Below, piece by piece: positions 10,225 through 19,514 of a stretch of DNA of 64,000 nt; positions within the stretch are counted from its first letter, which is position 1, and every line of letters begins with the position of its first letter. A program made the position numbers and the translations under genes. Under the pieces are notes generated by a model. The model saw only the letters and a program-made list of their open reading frames with translations. It was not told the origin of the DNA and ran no database searches. Source of the DNA: Nakazawaea peltata (Eukaryota; Ascomycota; Pichiomycetes; Alaninales; Pachysolenaceae); assembly GCA_001599355.1 (NCBI GenBank), contig BCGQ01000001.1:1243135-1307134 (forward strand), written 5' to 3'.

Positions 10225-11101
10225 TATAAAAATATTACGAAGTGATTAGAATTAATTTTGAACTTTAAATACGATAAATTTAAGTTTGATAGAAGGTGAT
10301 TAAAGATGATGTAAAAAATCAAATCAAAATGAAATTGATGTAGCTTGTAGAAAATCAAATCAAAAGGTGAAGTTTGGTGTATCTTGTAGAGGATCAAATC
10401 AAAAATAGATCAATATGCAAGTTGGTAACTGTAGTAACGACATCTCACCTGGCAACCAACTTCATTACAGTTTTGCAATTCAACTCACAACCAATCCAAT
10501 GCAATTATCCTCGCTCATATGCAGCTCCTCCACTTATCTCCTGCACAATCTCAATTAAACTTTATTAGATAACCCCTTTTCACTTCATATCTCCGCGGCA
10601 GATTTGATCTACCCCGAATCTCAACGGAATCGCGCGCCTTAACTATGTACAGCCCCATTTTCTCATAACCTGCTCACACTACTGAAAAAAAAGTCCCCCC
10701 TCCTTGAGTGCGTTTCTTCCCCTGTTTTCCCCTCGATACAACTTTAGAAACATTACCAACAAGACGTGATAAGCAGACACGCCAAGAAAGGTTAATCTGT
10801 AGACGATTTCGCTGACAGCAGATACATTGCAGACGATAGACCTGAAGTCACAGAGCAGTTGAGCTGAAACGCGTATCATTTGCCCACTACAACAAACACT
10901 TCAGCGGAGCAACTCACAATTAATATTAAGACAGGGTACGCATAGAGTTGATAGAATAATACCGGGCAAAAAAGCACTGCGGTTTATAGAGGACAAGACG
11001 AGCACATATTACTTGAACGACTATCCATTCGTCACTTATAACTTTGATATTGCCACCATCAATTTGGCCAAAAACCATACCAAGATATCACCAAATAAAT
11101 T
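10225..11101. other. Intergenic ELO-sugar porter
   Basis: Contains three spaced copies of AATCAAATCAAAA at about 10317-10405, two of them inside a longer imperfect unit (CTTGTAGA..ATCAAATCAAAA). The remainder is the promoter and leader of the MFS gene. No gene recognised. Confidence 0.55.
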
Positions 11102-13150
11102 ATGACGTCATCGGGAGGTCCAAATTATCAACGATCAGAAATGGAAACGGGAGTGACAGATTCAGGGGCAGGTAGCGAAGTGAGGAACCAGGATCCATTT
11201 GCCGAATCTGACGGGTCAGGGTCAGGATCAGGATCCGTTTTTTCCGAGATCGAGATGAAACCAAACTCTCTGAAAGTGATGCATCACCATCATTTCAAGC
11301 CAACGACAGAGAACCCATTTGCGGACTCAGCCGACGCGGCCGCACTGGCCCTGGGTGGAGCCGCTGCTTCTAAACTGCGCTTGAGCTCTTTCAACAATAA
11401 ACCCGAAACTTCGTTTTTCGATGTCGGCGACCAGGGGGGTGAGGAATATGAGCTACACGGTTTAGACGGGGATCTGAGACGGTTAAGACGGGGGTCGAAT
11501 GATGAAGATCAATTTGATGCCGAAGCTGACGCTTTTATTGGACTGGATTTCGATACCATTGTGTCTGCTTACCCTCAAGTGAACTTCCACTCACATCCTG
11601 AACAAGGTGTTTGGTTGAAAGGCATGTCTTTACTTTATTTTACCTCTCTGTTTGTATCTTTGGGGGTGTTTGTGTTTGGATATGACCAAGGAGTGATGTC
11701 TGGAATCATCACAGAAAGGACTTTTGTCCAATTTTTCGATGAACCAACCAAACTGCAAATAGGAACCGTCGTACTGATCTTAGAGATCGGCCTGCTTTGC
11801 AGTTCACTTAGTGTAGGAAGAATTGGAGATTCTCTCGGTCGCAGAAATACCATTTCGGTCGGACTGTTGATCTTCGTAATCGGAGGACTCATCCAATGTC
11901 TTAGTAATAAGATTTGGGTGTTAATTATAGGTCGTGTCGTATCTGGAATTTCGATCGGATTACTCTCTGCAACTGTTCCAATGTATCAGACCGAGATTTC
12001 TCCTCCTTCTTCTAGAGGTAAATTGGGATGTATCCAATTTTCCGGAAATATTTGTGGATATATGCTGTCTGTTTGGGTTGATTATTGGTGTTCTTTCGAT
12101 ACTTCACAAATCTCTTGGAGAATGCCTCTTTTCTTACAATCTCTGTTGGGATTTTTGCTTTTTGTAGGAGCATTTTTCATCGTTGAAAGTCCTCGTTGGC
12201 TTTTAGAGAAAGATCGTGATACCGAAGGTTTTAGAGTCTTAAGTTTGTTATACAGTGACTCAAGAAGTATCCTGCTGCCTCCTCAACTGGTGCAAGAATT
12301 CCATCTTATCAAATCTTCAATTCTTGAGGACAGAATCAAATCTCCTCCTCATCTTCGTACTTATAAAGTCATGTTTAAGAAATATTGGTACAGAGTGATG
12401 ATCGCATGCTCGCTGTTGATGTGGCTGCAAATTAATGGTATCAATGTAGTATGTTATTACCTGCCAATGTTGTTTGAGCAGCTGGGTTTCAAAAGTAGAC
12501 TGCTGTTACTTGTCACCGGACTCAATGCCATCGTATATTTATTACTGACGATTCCATCATGGTTCCTCGTAGAAAATTGGGGCCGGAAACCTATCTTGAT
12601 GTATGGTGGATTTGCAATGGGATGTTGTTTGATGGTGATTCTGTTCCTGGAGTTCATCGACAAACCTTCTTCTCCTATTGTTGTGCTGGTGTTTGTAGTA
12701 TTATATATGCTGTTATTCCTGATGTCTTGGGGACCAATTCCATGGTTGATGTGCGAGATATTGCCATTACAAGTCCGTGCCAAAGGTCTGTCTCTTTCCA
12801 CACTGACAAACTGGATCTTCAACTACCTTGTAGGTCAAATGACGCCTGTATTAATGGAGACGATCAAATACAAACTTTATTTCATGCATGGATGTTGTTG
12901 TTTTGGCTCAGTGGTGTTTGTATGGAGATTCTTTAAAGAGACAAGGGGTGTAGAATTAGAAGATATGGATAAATTATTCAATGATGGAGGGGTTTCTGCC
13001 GAAGATACCGATTATAGTGCTTTGGGGGCTCAAAATCATGGAACAGATCATGATATTGTAGTGGGAGATGATCCGCTCAGTGATAATGAGAATCCTTTCA
13101 ATGATGGAGATTCCGATGATGGTAGAAGGAATACACGTAATGTGATTTAA
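11102..13150 (+). CDS. MFS sugar-porter family membrane protein with long acidic tails
   Basis: 682 residues. An acidic, Gly/Ser-rich cytosolic N-terminus of about 180 residues precedes 12 predicted membrane segments, and an acidic tail of about 70 residues follows. Sugar-porter motifs are clear: FGYDQGVMSGII in helix 1, GRIGDSLGRRNT between helices 2 and 3, GRVVSGISIGLLS in helix 4, PMYQTEISPPSSRGKLG, and ESPRWLLEKDRD after helix 6. The helix-7 region (WLQINGINVVCYYLP) corresponds to QQ.(S/T)G.N..(F/Y)Y in hexose carriers, with changes at the QQ positions. That argues against a standard glucose transporter. Both tails carry NPF tripeptides in acidic surroundings. Vacuolar or endosomal sugar porters are plausible relatives. 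The substrate is unknown. Confidence 0.88.
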   Translation: MTSSGGPNYQRSEMETGVTDSGAGSEVRNQDPFAESDGSGSGSGSVFSEIEMKPNSLKVMHHHHFKPTTENPFADSADAAALALGGAAASKLRLSSFNNKPETSFFDVGDQGGEEYELHGLDGDLRRLRRGSNDEDQFDAEADAFIGLDFDTIVSAYPQVNFHSHPEQGVWLKGMSLLYFTSLFVSLGVFVFGYDQGVMSGIITERTFVQFFDEPTKLQIGTVVLILEIGLLCSSLSVGRIGDSLGRRNTISVGLLIFVIGGLIQCLSNKIWVLIIGRVVSGISIGLLSATVPMYQTEISPPSSRGKLGCIQFSGNICGYMLSVWVDYWCSFDTSQISWRMPLFLQSLLGFLLFVGAFFIVESPRWLLEKDRDTEGFRVLSLLYSDSRSILLPPQLVQEFHLIKSSILEDRIKSPPHLRTYKVMFKKYWYRVMIACSLLMWLQINGINVVCYYLPMLFEQLGFKSRLLLLVTGLNAIVYLLLTIPSWFLVENWGRKPILMYGGFAMGCCLMVILFLEFIDKPSSPIVVLVFVVLYMLLFLMSWGPIPWLMCEILPLQVRAKGLSLSTLTNWIFNYLVGQMTPVLMETIKYKLYFMHGCCCFGSVVFVWRFFKETRGVELEDMDKLFNDGGVSAEDTDYSALGAQNHGTDHDIVVGDDPLSDNENPFNDGDSDDGRRNTRNVI

Positions 13151-13218
13151 TGACTCCCTGAAGTCCTGAAGTTGGTGAATTGGTGTAACCCCCTTTGAGA
13201 GTCGTGTACGTATCAAAA

Positions 13219-13232
13219 TCCCCAATTAGGAA
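13219..13232. promoter_or_regulatory. Weak Mcm1 P-box-like site
   Basis: CCCCAATTAGGAAT fits the CC(N6)GG core with one flanking GAA. It is weaker than the two downstream copies, and its position close to the 3' end of the porter makes function uncertain. Confidence 0.35.
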
Positions 13233-13297
13233 TCGTAATTACTTTATTCGCTAAATAGCTGCGCTCGCTACTTAAATGCGGCGCGCAAGGCAGGCGG

Positions 13298-13313
13298 TTT
13301 CCTTATTAGGAAA
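13298..13313. promoter_or_regulatory. Mcm1 P-box-like palindrome
   Basis: TTTCCTTATTAGGAAA differs from the ideal Mcm1 palindrome TTTCCTAATTAGGAAA at one position. It is about 360 bp upstream of the EIS1-like ATG. MADS-box binding is inferred from the motif alone. Confidence 0.55.
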
Positions 13314-13550
13314 TGTATAGCTTAAAAGAGACTTAATAGATAAAGTGAGAGTAGCAATGAGGAGGGAGGTAGAATGTAGATGGAGGGGAGAGAGGAGAGG
13401 GGAGAAAGGAGCTTCAGATTTGGTTAAGTGAGCGACCGTTTGCATTTCCCAGCCCCAAACTCCCCCCCCCAATTTCCCCCAATTCCCCCAAAATTTCACA
13501 CATAGTTCCTGCCTCAATATGTGGCTGCTTGCTCCGCCGATTGTACCTGA

Positions 13551-13567
13551 TTACCCAATTAGGAAAG
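13551..13567. promoter_or_regulatory. Mcm1 P-box-like site
   Basis: TTACCCAATTAGGAAAG contains CCCAATTAGG flanked by GAAA on one side. It is about 110 bp before the EIS1-like start codon and is the second good match in the same promoter. Confidence 0.5.
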
Positions 13568-13673
13568 AGGTTCATTTTTGCTTCCCCCCCAAATTTCATA
13601 TTAAGATTGTGTCGAGATTAATTCAAAGTTTAGAAGGAGAGTGAATTGAGAAGCAATTGAGATTGACCTGAAT

Positions 13674-16600
13674 ATGAGTGAGGTACTGTCGCCTAAGAGT
13701 GACCGCAAGTCATCATTGAAGAAGGTTGTCGAGTCCAATAAGAAAGCTAGTACTGGAAGTTGGGTCTCACCTTTTAGAAAGAACAGTAAGAAGGTAGAGA
13801 AGAAGGTTGAGAAGAAGGTTGAGAAGAAACCTGAAGAGAAGAAAGAGAAGGTGAAAGATGAGGATAAGGTTGAGGATAAGAGTGAGGAGGTTGCTGAGGA
13901 GGCTGCTGAGGAGGCTGCTGAGGAGAAGGGCGAGGTAGAGGGAGGTGAAGAGAGTGGTGAGGTTGCTGAGGCTAGTGAGGTTGCTGAGGCTAGTGAGGCT
14001 GCCGAGGCTGCCGAGCCAGCCACTGAAAAAGTTGAAGAATCAGCCACTGAAGAAGCCACTGAAGAAGCCACTGAACCAGTTGAAGAGCCAGTTGAAGAGC
14101 CAGCTGAAGAGCCAGCTGCCGAACCCGCTACTGAAGAACCTGTCGAACCTGCTGCTGAACCTCTGTCAGACCCATTGGCAGAAAAATACGAATCTCAACC
14201 AAAATTACTCAACAGATACTATGAAAACGTCGAATTGGCCACCAATTCCTTAGAACAAAAAGGTGTATCGAACCCAGATCGTGTTGTCAACTTGGGAGCC
14301 GGCTTAAACTTGACCGAGGCCCAAATTATGGCCATTCTGCAAAAGAGAGTCAAGCCAATCTTGAGCAACATCGACAAAACCGTCCTGAAAAATGTGGCTA
14401 GTGACGAGAAGAAACAACAAGAACTCAACACCAAGTACACCCTGCAATTGGAGTCGAAACTGCAAAAAGAGTTGAAGAAATACCAAGGCAAGATCGAGAA
14501 AGAGAACGTCAAGATCAATGCCCAATATGACCTGGAGATCAAGAAATTGGAGCTGAAATTGGCCCAAAACCTGAAAGATCATCTGAAATTCTTGAAGGAT
14601 ACCAAGAAGCTGATGGAAAAGTATGACTCTGATGCCAAGGAGACCGAGACAAAGCTTGCTGGGGAGCATGAGACCAAGTTGGAGTCGATTAAGCAAAAAC
14701 TGATCGACTTGAAGGAGTCCAAGACCAAAGCTATTGAGGATCTGAAGCTGAAACAAGAAGAGGAAGCTCAATTGGAGCTGAGTCTGTCTGAGGAGGCCCT
14801 GCTGAGCGAGAAGAAGCTGGACGAGCTCGAACTGGAGATCGAGACCGTCAAGCTGGACTTGGAACTGAAGCAGGCTGCTCTTGCTGAATTGGAGCTGGAG
14901 AAAGAGCACCATTTGAAGGTGATTTCCGACTCTCAACTGCAGAAGGAGAACTTGACCAAGAGTCTTGAAGAGCTGGATGCCAGTTTGAAGACTGTTGAGA
15001 AGAAGCACTCCAAGTTGACTGGCCATGTTCTGTTGTTGGCCTCTACTTTGCTGCTGCACCAGGCCAAGTTGTCTGGGTTGACTGGAGACGAGGTTTCCCA
15101 AGCTCGTTCTGCTCAATTGGATGAGCTGAAGAAGACCAAATCCGAGTGGGATCTGGAGCAAGAGCTGATGAGAATTGCTCTGTATAAAGAGCAAGAGAGG
15201 ATCAAGTTTGAGAACGAACTGAAGAGATTGAGAGAGGAGGAAGAGGAGCTGGAGAGATTGGAGAGAGAGAGGATTCTGAAGGAAGAGGAGGAGCTGAGAT
15301 TGGCTAAAGAGAGGGAGGAGGAAGAGCTGAGATTAGCCAAGGAGAAGGAGGAAGAAGAACTGAGATTGGCCAAGGAGAAGGAGGAAGAGGAGCTGAGATT
15401 GGCCAAAGAGAAAGAAGAAGCTGAAGCTCGTCTGGCTAAAGAGAAAGAAGAGGAAGAAGCTCGTCTCGCTAAAGAGAAAGAAGAAGCTGAGGCCCGTCTG
15501 GCCAAAGAACTGGAAGAAGCTGCTCTGAAAGCCGAGCTGGAGAAGATCAGAATCGCCAAAGAAAAGGAAGAAGAAGCCGCTAAAGCTCTGGCCTTGAAGA
15601 AGGAACGTGAACTGGAACTGATCCAATTGCTGGAAGAGGTCCTGCTGTTGAAGAAATTGAACGAATTGAAGCAACAAAAGGCTGAATACGAAAGACAATT
15701 GGCTGAGCTGGAACTGTCTCTTGTTAAGAAACAAGAAGCTGAAGAGGCTGCTGCTAGAGCTGAGCTGGAGCTGGCTGAATCTGCTGCTGCTAGAGCTGAG
15801 CTGGAGCTGGCTGAATCTGCTGCTGCTCTTAAGCTGAGTGAAGCCAAAGCTGCTGCTGCTGCTACTGCTGCTTCTGAGGCTGCTAAGGCTCCTTCTGCCG
15901 TCACTCCAACTGCGAGTAAAGACTTAACTGGGGAACAGAAGAAGTCTTCATCTGCTCCAATTGCCGCAGCTGTTGCTGCTGGTGCTGTCGGAGCTGGTTT
16001 GACCGTTGGAGCTGTCGAAGCTTCTGAAGCTACTGCCAAATCTGCTGGTATCAAGGCTGTTTCTGTTACTCCAGTCAAACTGAAACTGTCGTCAAAGCCA
16101 GTCGAGAGATCTTCTAGTTTCAAATCGTTTAGAAACAAGTTATTTGGAAAGAGCGAGGCATCGAAGGAGCCAAAGGTTGTGGCTAAGAGTCCAGTTAAGA
16201 GTAAGAGTAAGGCACCAAAGGCAGCTGTAGCTGCTGCTACTACTGGGGCTGCTGCTACTGTTGGAGCTGTTGCTGTTGCAGCTGATAAGGTGGAGGAGCC
16301 AGCTGAGACTGCTCCTGCTCCAGAGGCTGAAACTGAAGCTACTGAGACTGCTGAGACTGCTGAACCTGAAGCTGCTGAAGCTGCTCCTGAAACCAAAGAA
16401 GAAGTCTTTGAAGAACCAACTGTCGATGAACCTGTCGCCCCAATCACCGACGAAGCTGCTCCATCTGAGTTGGAGAAAGAACCTTTCGTAGTTATTGATG
16501 GAGATGTTCCTCAACCAGAGGATATTCCAGTTCAAACTGGAGCTGAAGAAGTTCTGGAGGCTGTTCCAGAAACTACTGAAGCTGCTCCGGAAGCTGCTCC

Positions 16601-17150
16601 AGAAACTACTGAGGTCGTTCCAGAAGTTGCTCCAGAGGCTGTTCCAGAAGCTGCTCCAGAAGCTCCAGAAACTACCGAGGCTGCTCCAGAAGTTGTTCCA
16701 GAAGCTGTTCCAGAAACTGAAACCAAAGCCGTCGAACTGACCGAAATCCCTTCAACTCCAAAAATCACCGAAACTTCTCCAGAACCAATCTCCCCTCCTG
16801 CTGAAGTTGCCAGTGCCATCCCAGTCACCATCACTTCTGCTAAATCCTCCAAACAAAAGAAGAATCTGAAGAAGCGTGAACTCTTCAAATTGAAGAAGAA
16901 GTCCAAGAAAGCTCTGGACAAGGCTGCTCCTGTCGACACCACCCCAGCTTTAGTAGCTGCCGCCGTCACTAACACTCCTATCTCGGCTGTTCAGGAGATT
17001 ACTGACAAGGTGTCGGAGAAAGTCACCGACAAAGTCACCCCTCAAGTAAGCTCTTCTGAGTATGATGAGGTTACCACTTACGAGACAGTTTCTGACTCGG
17101 AATATGAAAAGCACAAGGATGATCCAGATTACCTTGAGCTTTCTGATTAG
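13674..17150 (+). CDS. EIS1: Eisosome Eis1-like long coiled-coil protein
   Basis: 1158 residues. A basic Ser-rich start (SSLKKVVESNKK, WVSPFRKNSKK) is followed by an acidic E/A repeat region (about 60-165). A conserved block at about residues 166-260 has PLAEKYESQPKLLNRYYENVEL and VVNLGAGLNLTEAQIMAIL, which resembles the Eis1/Ykl050c eisosome family. A coiled coil of roughly 450 residues follows. It includes a tandem (K)EKEEE-x-RLA array at about 15285-15530, where position x is written either as GCT/GCC or as CTG; this fits CTG meaning Ala. The C-terminal third is Ala/Glu/Pro-rich with basic SSKPVERSSSFKSFRNKLFGK and KKNLKKRELFKLKKKSKK segments. Eisosomes organise furrow-like plasma-membrane domains. 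The family assignment is moderate, because low-complexity sequence dominates. Confidence 0.72.
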   Translation: MSEVLSPKSDRKSSLKKVVESNKKASTGSWVSPFRKNSKKVEKKVEKKVEKKPEEKKEKVKDEDKVEDKSEEVAEEAAEEAAEEKGEVEGGEESGEVAEASEVAEASEAAEAAEPATEKVEESATEEATEEATEPVEEPVEEPAEEPAAEPATEEPVEPAAEPLSDPLAEKYESQPKLLNRYYENVELATNSLEQKGVSNPDRVVNLGAGLNLTEAQIMAILQKRVKPILSNIDKTVLKNVASDEKKQQELNTKYTLQLESKLQKELKKYQGKIEKENVKINAQYDLEIKKLELKLAQNLKDHLKFLKDTKKLMEKYDSDAKETETKLAGEHETKLESIKQKLIDLKESKTKAIEDLKLKQEEEAQLELSLSEEALLSEKKLDELELEIETVKLDLELKQAALAELELEKEHHLKVISDSQLQKENLTKSLEELDASLKTVEKKHSKLTGHVLLLASTLLLHQAKLSGLTGDEVSQARSAQLDELKKTKSEWDLEQELMRIALYKEQERIKFENELKRLREEEEELERLERERILKEEEELRLAKEREEEELRLAKEKEEEELRLAKEKEEEELRLAKEKEEAEARLAKEKEEEEARLAKEKEEAEARLAKELEEAALKAELEKIRIAKEKEEEAAKALALKKERELELIQLLEEVLLLKKLNELKQQKAEYERQLAELELSLVKKQEAEEAAARAELELAESAAARAELELAESAAALKLSEAKAAAAATAASEAAKAPSAVTPTASKDLTGEQKKSSSAPIAAAVAAGAVGAGLTVGAVEASEATAKSAGIKAVSVTPVKLKLSSKPVERSSSFKSFRNKLFGKSEASKEPKVVAKSPVKSKSKAPKAAVAAATTGAAATVGAVAVAADKVEEPAETAPAPEAETEATETAETAEPEAAEAAPETKEEVFEEPTVDEPVAPITDEAAPSELEKEPFVVIDGDVPQPEDIPVQTGAEEVLEAVPETTEAAPEAAPETTEVVPEVAPEAVPEAAPEAPETTEAAPEVVPEAVPETETKAVELTEIPSTPKITETSPEPISPPAEVASAIPVTITSAKSSKQKKNLKKRELFKLKKKSKKALDKAAPVDTTPALVAAAVTNTPISAVQEITDKVSEKVTDKVTPQVSSSEYDEVTTYETVSDSEYEKHKDDPDYLELSD

Positions 17151-17948
17151 TATTATTTGTTTAAATTAAATGTGTTGTATTATTGAGGATAGAAGTAGTG
17201 GTTAGTAGGTAGGTTGTAGGTAGTAGTAGGTTGTAGGTAGTAGTAGGTTGTAGGTAGTAGTAGGTTGTAGGTAGTAGTAGGTTGTAGGTAGTAGTAGGTT
17301 GTAGGTAGTAGGTAGTAGAGTACAGTAGATGTAGATAGTAGGTAGATTGCGATTGATAGATAATAAATGATATGTAAACTTTAGCGAATGCACCCTGAAT
17401 ATGTGATGATGCATGAGTGTTGATTTGAGGGGATACTTCAACTCTACATTATCTCCAATCTATATGAGAATTTTCTCGATTCAATACATTTAAACTATTA
17501 CTGATAATGCACAGACTCAATTAAAGTTTAACGCATGAACTCCATTCAAATATTAATTATGCACAATCTTAATTCAAACTCAATTCCTTTTGCAGTTAAT
17601 TTGAGACTAAAATTGAATACGAGCTATCAGTTAACCCCTCTAGCTCCTTTTCATTTAAAAATGATATAAAAGGCAGAAATAACCCCTTTAGCATATATCT
17701 TTTTTCAAGAAAGTAGGCTATTGACCAGACAATTGATATTAGTTATAGTCAAAGTCACCACTGTCTTTCGGTGACGATATAGACGAATCAAAGATGGTCC
17801 ACAAGGTGATTCTTATAAATTATTGAGATCTTATTGATTCTCTGTTTAATTATGACTTAACTTTCTTTTACCAGTAAACTTCTCGTAAAGATCAGATATC
17901 ATTTACAGTAAAATTTCGCTATGACTTCCATTATTTTCATATTCATGA
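17151..17948. other. Convergent intergenic EIS1-MSL5
   Basis: Contains a 17-bp tandem array (annotated separately) followed by AT-rich sequence with many TTAAT and AATTC words. No gene is recognised. Confidence 0.6.
17202..17318. repeat. 17-bp tandem repeat, about six copies
   Basis: Unit GGTTGTAGGTAGTAGTA repeated about six times with little divergence, starting about 50 bp after the EIS1-like stop codon. It has a G-rich strand with GG at regular spacing. Confidence 0.9.
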
Positions 17949-19514
17949 TTATTTAGTAGCTGGAGGAGCTGGTGGTGCAGGTCTTACAGACGGAGGTGGG
18001 GGAGGAGCAGGTCTACCAGTTGGAGGAGCCGGTGCTGGAGGAGCCGGTGGCTTAACAGCAGGAGGTGGCGGTGCTTGTTTAGCTACAGGAGCAGGAGGTG
18101 GAGGAGGCCTGATAGGCAGTGAGATAGGAGCCGGAGGAGCCGGAGCCGGAGCAGGTGGAGCAGGTGCTGATACCACCGGCACAGAAGGTGCCCCAACAGG
18201 TGCCATTCCAGCAGGTATATCCAATCCCGGAGGTCCTTGCCTCACCACAGGAGTAACAGACTCACCATCTTCTTTCCTTTTCTTAAGAGGAGGTTCAAGG
18301 TCTTCGCTTCCCTCTTTATCACCCTCCAATTCCATTGGAACTCCCGTCAAATCTTGCATAAACAGACTAATCTCATTATCAATGGCATTATCACCACCAA
18401 CAGCACCTGTAGAACCGGCTGCTCCAACATTTTTACAATCTCTCAGGATATGACCCGTGTCACCACACAACCGACACACAATCGCGGCCATGGAGTTAGC
18501 TCCAGTACCCACAAACCGAGGTGAATCTTTCTCAGGACATGCCCATCTACGATGCCCAGGCAACCCACACAACGTACAAGGCCTACCATCATCATGGAAG
18601 ACACGTAATGTACCGTTCAATACGGCCAAGTCACGAAGCTGCGACCTTTTCAATTCGTTCTGCCCTACAGGTGCATTGATCAGTTTATCGATCACTTCTT
18701 GGACTAACTTGATCAGTATTTGAATCTTCGATGGTTGATCGGCAATGATAACCACATGAAGTGGTTCTTCCTGGTTATTATGAATGACACCTCCATTACT
18801 GGTAGTCATGGCTCCACTTGAACCTGATCCATTATGGTTTCCTTTAACGGAACCTTTCCCTCTGATTGCAATACGAGCCCCACTGTTCTGTTGTAACTGT
18901 TTCAATGTGTTACCTCTTGGGCCTAATAACTGTCCTATAAAATTGATATCCGGGTAATCTCTCAGAGGAATGAAAACCTTCTCTACTGTCTTTGCAGGCT
19001 TATTATACTCTGCTGGAGGCAGGTAGCCTGGCAAAGTCAGAGCTAATTCTTGTACTAGCACATGTCTTTCTTGCTCAAGACTTTTCCTGAATCTAGCCAG
19101 ACGGGTATTAGTTCTCTTACCATTGGAGTCATACTCAGGCAGAGGAGAAGGTGACCTGGCACGACCTGCCATTGAGGCGGCAGCTTCTGCCACGGCTAAC
19201 AATTGAGAGTCGCTTGATTGATCAAGCTTAGCGCTGATTTCATTGACACGGAAAAGTTTCTCATAGCATGAAAGTTGCTCCAATGTCAATGCTCCAGTTA
19301 TCTGTGTTGGCATACCTTTCCCATCACGACTTACCTTCTGCCATTTGTTCACAGGACCATTGCGACCACTCCTTCCACGGTTACTGCCATCTGCCAGAGG
19401 TGGCACATTTCTGGGGCCATTAGGAGCACCTCTTTGACGATCTTTCCCACGATTTTCCAACCGGGGCAGATCTCCAGGCTCTGGAGATCTTGTTCTTCGG
19501 TATAAATCACTCAT
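17949..19514 (-). CDS. MSL5: Branchpoint-binding protein Msl5 (BBP/SF1)
   Basis: 521 residues. The N-terminus is basic and Gly/Arg/Asn-rich and carries the SF1 helix-hairpin block (NKWQKVSRD, ALTLEQLSCYEKLFRVNEIS at about 76-95). The KH-QUA2 RNA-binding domain spans about 167-290 with VEKVFIPLRDYPDINFIGQLLGPRG and the GPRG loop near 198. It is longer than usual because of a Gly/Ser/Asn insertion at about 231-258. Two CCHC zinc knuckles follow: C323-x2-C-x4-H-x4-C336 and C357-x2-C-x4-H-x4-C370. The last 90 residues are Pro-rich. Msl5 binds the UACUAAC branchpoint in the commitment complex with Mud2. The two introns I could define in this window have exactly TACTAAC, which matches this reader. 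Confidence 0.95.
   Translation of the reverse strand: MSDLYRRTRSPEPGDLPRLENRGKDRQRGAPNGPRNVPPLADGSNRGRSGRNGPVNKWQKVSRDGKGMPTQITGALTLEQLSCYEKLFRVNEISAKLDQSSDSQLLAVAEAAASMAGRARSPSPLPEYDSNGKRTNTRLARFRKSLEQERHVLVQELALTLPGYLPPAEYNKPAKTVEKVFIPLRDYPDINFIGQLLGPRGNTLKQLQQNSGARIAIRGKGSVKGNHNGSGSSGAMTTSNGGVIHNNQEEPLHVVIIADQPSKIQILIKLVQEVIDKLINAPVGQNELKRSQLRDLAVLNGTLRVFHDDGRPCTLCGLPGHRRWACPEKDSPRFVGTGANSMAAIVCRLCGDTGHILRDCKNVGAAGSTGAVGGDNAIDNEISLFMQDLTGVPMELEGDKEGSEDLEPPLKKRKEDGESVTPVVRQGPPGLDIPAGMAPVGAPSVPVVSAPAPPAPAPAPPAPISLPIRPPPPPAPVAKQAPPPPAVKPPAPPAPAPPTGRPAPPPPPSVRPAPPAPPATK

Larger units (their letters stand above)
13151..13673. other. Intergenic sugar porter-EIS1, with P-box palindromes
   Basis: 3' flank of the porter and promoter of the EIS1-like gene. 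It contains three AATTAGG/ATTAGG palindromic elements (annotated separately) and GA-rich, C-rich and A-rich tracts. No gene is seen. Confidence 0.6.

Noticed and set aside
14304-16447. Long antisense frames opposite EIS1
   Set aside because: They mirror the GAG/GAA/CTG-rich coding repeats (poly-Ser/Leu/Phe on the other strand); antisense artefacts of low-complexity sequence.
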